Assembly (NCBI GenBank): GCA_028571885.1
Contig: JAPVVU010000214.1
Location: forward strand, 1-5,686
DNA from: Gammaproteobacteria bacterium
GTDB taxonomy: Bacteria > Pseudomonadota > Gammaproteobacteria > GRL18
Direction of reading: 5' to 3'
DNA length: 5,686 nucleotides
Part shown: positions 1 to 4,549 of the stretch, one piece after another
How the letters are laid out: every line of letters starts with the position of its first letter
Numbering within the stretch: position 1 is the first letter of the stretch
The notes under the pieces: model-generated
The model's input: the letters and a program-made list of their open reading frames with translations, nothing else
What the model was told of the DNA's origin: nothing
Database searches by the model: none
Position numbers and translations under genes: made by a program

Positions 1-643
1 TGAACTTAAGGTTGATGAATGGGGTATTGACGCCATTTATTCAGGCACACAAAAATGTTTATCCTGTGTGCCTGGTTTATCGCCTGTCAGTTTTAATGAT
101 AAAGCCATTGAAATAATCAAAAACAGAAAATCAAAAGTGAATAGCTGGTTTTTAGATTTGAATCTTGTGATGGGCTATTGGGGTGGAAGTGCTAAACGTG
201 CATACCACCACACTGCCCCCGTCAATGCACTGTATGCATTACATGAATCACTGGTCATCTTAGAAAATGAAGGCCTGGAAAATTCCTGGGCACGACATAA
301 GCATCATCACTTAGCGCTGCGCGCAGGTTTTGAAGCAATGGGACTGGAATTTGTAGTGCCTGAAAATGATCGTTTACCACAACTTAATGCAGTGACAATT
401 CCTGAAGGCGTTGATGAAGCGCAGGTTCGTAGTCGTTTACTCAATGAATACAACCTTGAAATTGGTGCTGGTTTAGGCGCATTAGCGGGTAAAGTATGGC
501 GCATTGGACTGATGGGCCATAGCAGCCGCGCTGAAAATATTTTACTTTGTCTTAGCGCATTAGAAGCAATACTCTCTGATATGGGGGCTAAAATTAATGT
601 TGGCGTTGCCATTCCTGCTGCACAAAAAGCCTTGAACCAGTAG
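1..643 (+). CDS. Class V PLP-dependent aminotransferase, alanine/serine--glyoxylate type (5' end outside window)
   Basis: The reading frame is open from the left edge (first full codon at 2) to the TAG at 641-643, giving 213 visible residues, so this is the C-terminal part of a protein of about 380-400 residues. A GTG at 68 lies inside the conserved region and is not the start. The motif SGTQKCL carries the Schiff-base lysine (AAA at 53-55), matching SGSQKAL around Lys209 of human AGXT. YHHTAPV (about 203-223) carries the Tyr and Thr that bind the PLP phosphate of the partner subunit. GLENSWARH and the Arg of VWRIGLMG (CGC at 500-502, equivalent to Arg360, which binds the substrate carboxylate) are also present. 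The family transfers an amino group from alanine or serine to glyoxylate in the cytosol, in glycine/serine/glyoxylate metabolism or the serine cycle of methylotrophs. The exact donor cannot be read from this fragment. No key residue is missing in the visible part. Confidence 0.93.
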   Translation, partial: ELKVDEWGIDAIYSGTQKCLSCVPGLSPVSFNDKAIEIIKNRKSKVNSWFLDLNLVMGYWGGSAKRAYHHTAPVNALYALHESLVILENEGLENSWARHKHHHLALRAGFEAMGLEFVVPENDRLPQLNAVTIPEGVDEAQVRSRLLNEYNLEIGAGLGALAGKVWRIGLMGHSSRAENILLCLSALEAILSDMGAKINVGVAIPAAQKALNQ

Positions 644-666
644 ACAGTATCAGGGCAGCGATTACT

Positions 667-698
667 CTAATTTTCTCTTTTGGAAAAGGGGAAATTAG
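667..698 (+). terminator. Hairpin 3' of the aminotransferase gene, possible transcription end
   Basis: The arms at 667-681 and 684-698 pair over 15 positions with two G-U wobbles. The innermost T-A pairs around GG must open to form a loop. The hairpin begins 24 nt after the aminotransferase stop and lies before the next gene, where a terminator is expected. No T tract follows on either strand, so it is not a standard intrinsic terminator and may only protect the mRNA 3' end. Confidence 0.35.
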
Positions 699-780
699 AA
701 AATTGCTTAAAAAAACTCATCTACAATATTTCCAGACAGTGTAAAGCGCAGATTAATGAAAATAGCCTATTATCATTAAG

Positions 781-1743
781 ATGAAAGACTTGAATATTAA
801 AGACAAAACACTCCTTTTCAGTGAACTACTGCAACTGGAAATGTCGGGAATTATTCGCTTTAAAGCCCTATCACTGATTGGTGAGCATTCATCTGAAATA
901 GCAACTCGTGCCAATGAAACACTCAGGCTCTGCAAGCTGAATATTTCATTTCCCGAAGCAGGTTTTAAATCTGGTTTATTTGATAAGAGTGAAAAATCAC
1001 TCATACAAATGGCTGATAAAACCGCCCAATATGAAATGATTTATCAATACCTGAAAAATACTTATCAGGAGCGTTTATCGGCACAGAAAAAATTGAAAGC
1101 ACAACTGTTTCTTCCTGCAGCTGTATTTATTCTTTCACTTTTTATCGCCCCAATCCCAGAATTATTTGAAAAAACAATCACTTTATCAGAATACTTATTT
1201 GATATTATTTTTACTTTAATAAAACTATTTGCCACTGTCTATTTATTGTTAAAATTGCCTTACTGGATCAAGAATAATGTATTAGGATCGAGCTTTAAAC
1301 GCGTTTTTTATTCATTATTACTGAATATTCCAATCTTCAATAAAGTCTACATTCAAAAAGTCATGCTGGAATACTTTCATGTACTCGCACTCTCACTTAA
1401 AGCAGGATTGCCTGCAATCGAAAGCCTGAAATTCGGCAATGGATGTGTGAATAATATTATTATTAAAGAAAAATTATCACTATTACCCACCTATATCGAA
1501 CAGGGAGACTCATTCACAGGCGCAATGACAAGAACCTTGAAAACCATTAAGTTAATTGATCCTGCCATATATCAAGCCATTAGAACGGGTGAAATGTCAG
1601 GTAGTTTAGATGAAAGTATAAAAAAAATGGTGCACTTTCTAAATGAATTTAATCAACAGACAATCAACACATTTTATGAATGGCTTCCAAGAGTTATTTA
1701 TCTCATGGTACTGGGACTAATATCCTATGGACTTATTGAATAA
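781..1743 (+). CDS. Short orphan type II secretion system F-domain (GspF/PilC-like) inner-membrane protein
   Basis: This 320-residue protein has the two-repeat plan of GspF/PilC, the inner-membrane platform proteins of type II secretion and type IV pili. Helical F domain 1 covers about residues 10-100, with hydrophobic segments at about 107-124 and 139-160. F domain 2 spans about 183-300 and holds the hallmark GEMSGSLDESI (270-280; family pattern GExSGxL). A last membrane segment lies at about 303-318. It is shorter than the usual 400 or so residues: the N-terminal cytoplasmic extension is missing and the protein stops right after the last membrane segment. No GspE/PilB ATPase, pilin or secretin gene lies nearby, so its machine is unknown. 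ATG 781 is chosen because TAG 763-765 closes the frame just upstream. The ribosome site (TTAAG) is weak and no convincing promoter is seen. G+C is low: 28% over 1141-1200. A decayed second copy of the 3' end lies at 4390-4469. Confidence 0.85.
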   Translation: MKDLNIKDKTLLFSELLQLEMSGIIRFKALSLIGEHSSEIATRANETLRLCKLNISFPEAGFKSGLFDKSEKSLIQMADKTAQYEMIYQYLKNTYQERLSAQKKLKAQLFLPAAVFILSLFIAPIPELFEKTITLSEYLFDIIFTLIKLFATVYLLLKLPYWIKNNVLGSSFKRVFYSLLLNIPIFNKVYIQKVMLEYFHVLALSLKAGLPAIESLKFGNGCVNNIIIKEKLSLLPTYIEQGDSFTGAMTRTLKTIKLIDPAIYQAIRTGEMSGSLDESIKKMVHFLNEFNQQTINTFYEWLPRVIYLMVLGLISYGLIE

Positions 1744-1781
1744 TGTTGTTATTGAGTCCCCAGAGTGATACATTCTTTTCA
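1717..1781. repeat. Direct repeat, left copy: junction of F-domain gene and sensor gene
   Basis: The first 30 bases (the end of the F-domain gene, including its stop) match 4443-4472 at 26 of 30 positions. The part at 1749-1781 matches 4516-4549 at 30 of 33 aligned positions with one single-base gap. The right copy carries about 37 extra bases between these blocks, including a hairpin. The repeat spans the convergent 3' ends of both genes, so it reflects duplication of the gene pair and not a mobile-element end. Confidence 0.8.
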
Positions 1782-1852
1782 TGCTCTGAGCGGACATATA
1801 TGTAATAATCGGAAACATCCCAAAGCAGTTGTATTCGATAACTTTTTTTGGT
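1749..1852 (-). pseudogene. 3' remnant of a second PDC-sensor-type gene
   Basis: Read on the minus strand, this gives SDYYIYVRSEHEKNVSLWG near its end. It matches the C-terminus of the intact sensor protein at 4516-5460 (SHYMPYHEFLEKNASFWG), sharing the pattern D-x-S-x-Y-x-x-Y, then EKN-x-S-x-WG, with one extra residue between. Only about 30 codons remain: an in-frame stop (1853-1855) closes the frame upstream. One G of the run that encodes the terminal WG is missing, so the frame misses the original stop and runs on into the 3' end of the F-domain gene (stop at 1733-1735). The bulk of the gene is gone, apparently replaced by the adjacent toxin-antitoxin relic. The shared nucleotides around the stop make chance similarity unlikely. 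Confidence 0.72.
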
Positions 1853-1881
1853 TTATCTTAGTGAAAAAGCGGCAATTTATT

Positions 1882-2199
1882 CTAGCTTATCTCACGCTCT
1901 TCTATATGGTTTAATGGCACCATACTTTTGGGTAAAGTTGCAAACACTATTAATTGTATTCCATCTAATGTGTAATAAATTACATGACTTGCATTTGGAA
2001 AACTAAAAATATCAGAGCCAATATCCGGACACCGCTTTCCAATTTTTGGTGTTTCTGATTAATAGTTTTATAGTTTGACGTAATTCTGACAGATATTTTT
2101 TTGATTGCATTTCTCCCCACTTCACAACGCTATAATGGCGGATTTCAATAAGGTCAGCTTGTGCATCAGAGGAAGACGATAATTATGATTATTTGTCAT
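1882..2199 (-). pseudogene. ParE/RelE-type toxin, broken by two frameshifts
   Basis: Three consecutive minus-strand frames together give one ParE-like toxin of about 105 residues. Frame 1 starts at ATG 2199 and reads MTNNHNYRL. Frame 2 runs through DAQADLIEIRHYSVVKWG and YLSELRQTIKLL. Frame 3 continues with PKIGKRCPDIG, HVIYYTLDG and a C-terminal PLNHIEER, to the TAG at 1882-1884. These are the landmarks of the ParE/RelE fold: N-terminal helices with AQADL, then the P-x-x-G-x-R-C-x-D-I and HVIYY strands. Intact members are ribonucleases or gyrase poisons. The shifts fall near 2168-2176 and 2045-2056 and cancel overall: start and stop share a frame, but the start frame hits TGA after about 25 codons. 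The start overlaps the antitoxin stop by 11 nt, the usual operon layout with the antitoxin first. A sequencing error is possible but two are needed. Confidence 0.82.
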
Positions 2200-2285
2200 A
2201 TTGATCTGATTCTAGTTCTTCAAAAAAAGACTCGCCATCAATAGTGTTTTGTTTGGCTATATCTTCTTTCGCCTGAATAACTCTA

Positions 2286-2455
2286 AATAAGTGTTCCACC
2301 AAAAGTAGGCCCCATGAGGGGAAATAGTGAACATGCTTTATTTAACATCCGCATCAGAGCCTGTTATTCATTATTGTGCTCTGACTGCGTCGAAATCGCC
2401 CAATAATAAATAACAGGCTCTGATGCTCAGTGTGCACCATTTCGGAACAGCTATT
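2286..2455. mobile_element. Non-autonomous MITE-like element inserted in the antitoxin gene
   Basis: The element is 170 bp. Its ends are AATAAGTGTTCC (2286-2297) and the reverse complement of AATAGCTGTTCC (2444-2455), so 10 of 12 terminal bases match. It is flanked by TA at 2284-2285 and 2456-2457. Deleting the element plus one TA restores the antitoxin frame exactly, which fixes both boundaries. TA duplication is typical of Tc1/mariner/IS630 transposases, so a related enzyme elsewhere in the genome probably moved it. That assignment is inference, since no transposase is encoded here. Inside are a small CCCC-ATGA-GGGG hairpin (2310-2321) and a long inverted repeat (2351-2426). Confidence 0.78.
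2351..2426. repeat. Long inverted repeat inside the inserted element
   Basis: Arms 2351-2368 and 2409-2426 are perfectly complementary over 18 bp. After a one-base mismatch the pairing resumes for 7 bp (2370-2376 with 2401-2407) and then 2 bp more, leaving a loop of 18 nt around CTGACTGCGTCG. The RNA from either strand would form a strong hairpin. No T tract follows, so a terminator role is not supported. It is most likely the structural core of the element. Confidence 0.75.
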
Positions 2456-2639
2456 TAGATTGTAGTAAACGTAATTTTAAAGACTCTATATTCTTGTATT
2501 CATCCATAGAAAAAACAACCGCAACTGGTTTGCCATTTTTATTTATCTGTACAGGTACTTTTTGTGCTTTTAACAACATACTTCCAAAATGTGTTTTGGC
2601 TTCGTTGGCATTTAGTGCTTCCATAATTTAGCTCCAGCT

Positions 2640-2687
2640 TGAATCAATTGATTCACTCACTATGATCGAATCGTTCGATTTAGGCAA
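2640..2687 (-). promoter_or_regulatory. Antitoxin promoter with two palindromic operator-like sites
   Basis: On the minus strand there is a -35 TTGCCT (2682-2687) and a -10 CATAGT (2659-2664), each 4 of 6 to the sigma-70 consensus, with an ideal 17-bp spacer. The spacer holds the inverted repeat ATCGAA-N3-TTCGAT (2665-2679). A second, perfect 16-bp palindrome (2640-2655) covers the expected transcription start. Both contain AATC-N4-GATT, offset by 27 bp. The layout fits autorepression by the Phd-type antitoxin, which is the family rule. Binding itself is inferred. Confidence 0.6.
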
Positions 2688-3000
2688 AATATTGTTAATT
2701 TAGAAATTTTTCACTGGCTAACGTTTAATTATAGAAAGCAGTAAATTATTAATCGAATGATTTTTTGGACTTCCAGGGCATTAGTTAAAATGGTGTCATT
2801 GAATAAAAGAGTCTGTAACTGTGCAAATTTATAATCAATGATTTACGGCATTGTTTAATTGATATAAGATTTAACTTATTTTTTAATAAGTCAGTTTTCT
2901 AAAAAATCTGATTAATAAAGATTTTTAATGAATTTATAACGTTTCTTTGAAATATGTAAGAATTAAATTTCCGCTGACCTTAAGCGATAATTTTGTCAAC
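2688..3000. other. AT-rich intergenic stretch, no gene seen
   Basis: No reading frame worth calling is present on either strand. Visible items are a third AATC-N4-GATT site (2751-2762), a related AATC-N3-GATT site (2833-2843), and a weak hairpin ACTTATT-TTTT-AATAAGT (2874-2891). GATAAT (2986-2991) could be a -10 for the downstream membrane-protein gene, but no matching -35 is seen. Confidence 0.5.
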
Positions 3001-3034
3001 TGTTCTGTTTTTGAAAATCAGAACAATATGGAGG
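3001..3034 (+). promoter_or_regulatory. 25-nt palindrome and strong ribosome site before the DUF2189 gene
   Basis: TGTTCTG (3001-3007) and CAGAACA (3019-3025) are perfect inverted arms, and the T-run/A-run between them also pairs, so 11 of 12 positions match about a central G at 3013. It ends 5 nt before GGAGG (3030-3034), which sits 7 nt before ATG 3042. It could be a repressor operator or an RNA hairpin next to the ribosome site. It does not have the LexA box spacing (CTGT-N8-ACAG). Confidence 0.5.
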
Positions 3035-3041
3035 ATTAATT

Positions 3042-3830
3042 ATGGAGACCACTGCATATACCGGCAGCAATCGGTGGCCCGATCTCGTCGTGAATAAAAT
3101 CAGCCTTACCGAGCCTTTCGTATGGCTCTCGAAGGGCTGGAAGGATATACGCGACGCAGGATGGTACAGCCTCAGATATGCTGCCGTTATCGTGTTGATC
3201 AGCGGCTTGATGACGTTGAGCTTAGTAGTAACAGATAGTCTGTTTCTCTTGACCTTCCTCCTCTCTGGCTTCTTTCTTGTTGCACCGGCCATAGGTATCG
3301 GCCTGTATCAAATGAGTGCGCATCTGGAGCGAGGAGAACCACTTATGACGTGTAACGCACTGGAAGCCTTGAGGCGCAATCAGGGTCAGATCAGCCTGGT
3401 TACAGGTGGTTTCTTCATCATCATGCAACTCTGGATAGCCGTGAATTTCGTGCTTTTTGCCTTTCTCTATGCCGGTATTTCACCACCGCTCGATAACTTT
3501 TTCAGCAAGTTGTTTCTATCCGAAGATGGTAGAGTGTTTGCGATAGCGAGTGTCTCGGTCGGCTTCTTTTTTGCATGGTGCGCCTATGCGATTAGCGTCG
3601 TTACGGTACCCATGCTGTTAGACCGCAAAGTGGATGGATTTACGGCGATTCGCATCAGCATCAAGGCAGTGTTGCAGAACATGCCTGCCATGATGCTGTG
3701 GGCGTTTCTCATCGTGCTGATCATCGGCCTTGGAATGCTCACCTTCTTCGTCGGCCTGCTCGTAGCCCTACCACTGATTGGACACGGAACCTGGCACGCC
3801 TATCGAGCTCTGGTGCCGTCAGCCGAATAA
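3042..3830 (+). CDS. DUF2189-family multi-pass inner-membrane protein
   Basis: This 262-residue hydrophobic protein has about five or six membrane segments (roughly 44-63, 67-89, 118-143, 163-190, 212-243). It shows landmarks of the DUF2189 family (predicted integral membrane proteins of unknown function in proteobacteria): W-L-S-K-G-W-x-D-I near 28-36, P-A-I-G-I-G-L-Y-Q-M-S at 82-92, D-R-K-V-D-G-F-x-A-I at 194-203, and the C-terminal P-L-I-G-H-G-T-W-H-A-Y-R at 244-255. Length is normal for the family. The start is secure: GGAGG sits 7 nt upstream of ATG 3042. Its function is unknown and its neighbours give no clue, since it stands alone between degenerate regions. Base use differs from its surroundings: 57% G+C over 3061-3120 against 28% over 1141-1200 in the F-domain gene. 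This suggests separate acquisition. It appears intact. Confidence 0.85.
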   Translation: METTAYTGSNRWPDLVVNKISLTEPFVWLSKGWKDIRDAGWYSLRYAAVIVLISGLMTLSLVVTDSLFLLTFLLSGFFLVAPAIGIGLYQMSAHLERGEPLMTCNALEALRRNQGQISLVTGGFFIIMQLWIAVNFVLFAFLYAGISPPLDNFFSKLFLSEDGRVFAIASVSVGFFFAWCAYAISVVTVPMLLDRKVDGFTAIRISIKAVLQNMPAMMLWAFLIVLIIGLGMLTFFVGLLVALPLIGHGTWHAYRALVPSAE

Positions 3831-3840
3831 GGGTGTTTCG

Positions 3841-3885
3841 GGCGGTAAAAAGGAGTCTGCCCTGAATAATCCGCCTGTCATTTTT
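3841..3885 (+). terminator. Possible terminator of the DUF2189 gene
   Basis: GGCGG (3841-3845) can pair with CCGCC (3871-3875), followed by TGTCATTTTT. An internal GGGC/GCCC pairing (3840-3843 with 3859-3862) is an alternative. The loop is long (25 nt) and the T run is short, so this is a weak call. CCGCC can instead pair with GGCGG at 3902-3906. Confidence 0.3.
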
Positions 3886-4228
3886 CAATCATTAATGATT
3901 CGGCGGCTGATGTAAACCCGCGACAAAGTCGCATTCGGCCGTATTGAAGACCCGTTTGAGTGCCTTGAGCTGAATCCATCATATACGAAATAGGCTTAAC
4001 TGTTTGAATTGATGTCGGTATATCCTGTTTGGTAATTATGACACGAAGAAATGATAGCTTGCAGTTTTGATTAACAAACAGTTATAAAGAATGATTATTA
4101 AATGGCAGCTTTATGGTAAATCAAACCATGATACTTATATTTCTTGAATTACCGGAATAGATCCAGAGTGTGTGGAAACTAAAATGTATCCTGTTGAAGT
4201 ATAAAAATATGAAAAAAACAAGCTATAG

Positions 4229-4281
4229 CGTAAATATTAAGAGAGTTTTAGTATCAGTATCAAATATCTAAAATATTTACG
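4229..4281. repeat. Inverted repeat in the AT-rich spacer
   Basis: CGTAAATATT (4229-4238) and AATATTTACG (4272-4281) are perfect 10-bp arms around a 33-nt loop that contains GTATCAGTATC. No T tract or gene end is adjacent. It may be an element relic or a chance palindrome of AT-rich DNA. Confidence 0.4.
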
Positions 4282-4389
4282 TGAGAGCAGATTTATTTTT
4301 TCACTGTAGAGCTTTCACACAGCCTCGGTCAAAACCACCCAAATACATAGATGACTAAGTTGGCACTTCAAGTCGAAAACCGCATTTTT

Positions 4390-4469
4390 ATTAACAGACT
4401 ACAATCACCACCGGGTAGCCAGATTAGATTGAGCTAGTACAATTAATGTCCTATGGACATATTGGATAA
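4390..4469 (+). pseudogene. 3' remnant of a second F-domain (GspF-like) gene
   Basis: The last codons (4443-4469) read LMSYGHIG and stop, against LISYGLIE and stop at the end of the intact gene at 781-1743. Upstream, the codons CCA, ATT, CTA and GTA align with the intact gene, with two codons lost and an in-frame TAG. Further left, TTTATTAACAGACTACAATC resembles the matching part of the intact gene with small indels. Similarity fades left of about 4390. This is the tail of a paralogue whose body has been deleted. Its convergent partner, the sensor gene at 4516-5460, is intact. Confidence 0.72.
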
Positions 4470-4549
4470 TGTAATTATAATCCTGGAAAAATCAGTTGAA
4501 CCTATTACTCCAGGATTATTGAGCCCCCCAGAATGATGCATTCTTTTCA
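4443..4549. repeat. Direct repeat, right copy: junction of F-domain gene and sensor gene
   Basis: This is the partner of the repeat at 1717-1781. It contains the last codons of the F-gene remnant (4443-4469) and the stop and last codons of the sensor gene (4516-4549), separated by extra sequence that includes an 11-bp-stem hairpin absent from the left copy. Confidence 0.8.
4477..4519. terminator. Hairpin between convergent gene ends
   Basis: ATAATCCTGGA (4477-4487) and TCCAGGATTAT (4509-4519) form a perfect 11-bp stem with a 21-nt loop. It lies between the stop of the F-gene remnant and the stop of the sensor gene, whose TAA (4516-4518) is inside the right arm. Position and symmetry suit a bidirectional transcription end for convergent genes, though neither side has a good T tract. 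Confidence 0.45.

Larger units (their letters stand above)
2189..2624 (-). pseudogene. Phd/YefM-type antitoxin, split by a 170-bp inserted element
   Basis: The 5' part (2624 to 2451) is open for 57 codons: it begins MEALNANEAKTHFGSMLLKA and contains PVQINKNGKPVAVVFSMDEY, the classic DNA-binding and dimer domain of Phd/YefM antitoxins. A TAG created by the insertion ends it. The 3' part (about 2283 to 2189) encodes VIQAKEDIAKQNTIDGESFF and ends DQYDK, the toxin-wrapping tail. Removing 2286-2455 and one TA joins the two in frame (L-L-Q-S-R-V-I-Q-A-K) into an 87-residue protein, the normal family length. The Shine-Dalgarno GGAG (2632-2635 on the minus strand) is well placed before ATG 2624. It precedes and overlaps the toxin relic, as antitoxins usually do. 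The truncated N-terminal half could still bind its operator if it is stable, but it cannot neutralise a toxin. Confidence 0.88.
3831..4389. other. Non-coding region between the DUF2189 gene and the F-gene remnant
   Basis: The first part, to about 3980, keeps the higher G+C of the DUF2189 gene. It holds the palindrome AATCATTAATGATT (3887-3900) and a small hairpin GCGAC-AAA-GTCGC (3920-3932). A minus-strand open stretch (3978 to 3892, 28 codons) ends with FVAGLHQPPNH; it looks protein-like but has no start and no family I can name, and may be a gene relic. From about 3980 the sequence turns AT-rich with only short frames on both strands. Confidence 0.45.

Noticed and set aside
307..612. Minus-strand open frame opposite the aminotransferase
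   Set aside because: The opposite strand encodes a continuous, motif-complete aminotransferase; the minus frame has no recognisable family or ribosome site.
753..1004. Minus-strand open frame opposite the start of the F-domain gene
   Set aside because: It is antisense to a recognisable F-domain coding sequence and has no family signature.
781..1743. Annotation as a bona fide GspF or PilC gene
   Set aside because: The protein is about 80 residues short of the family and stands without secretion or pilus genes, so only the domain-level name is supported.
2809..2830. Sequence starting GAGTCTGTAACTGTGC, reminiscent of an IS256-family end
   Set aside because: Only one end is seen, with no partner end, no target duplication and no transposase frame; the resemblance is from memory and too short.
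2640..2843. CRISPR-like array from the repeated AATC-N4-GATT motif
   Set aside because: The units are short palindromes at unequal spacing (27, 82, then 82 bp with a changed gap) with no repeat of CRISPR length; operator sites explain them better.
3001..3025. LexA (SOS) box before the DUF2189 gene
   Set aside because: CTGT is present but the partner half-site ACAG with 8-bp spacing is not.
2996..3428. Two minus-strand open frames opposite the DUF2189 gene
   Set aside because: Both are basic, low-complexity readings of the opposite strand of a clear membrane-protein gene.
4351..4437. 28-codon plus-strand frame from an ATG just left of the F-gene remnant
   Set aside because: No ribosome site or family; it overlaps the region that aligns to the F-domain gene in a different frame, so it is probably fortuitous.
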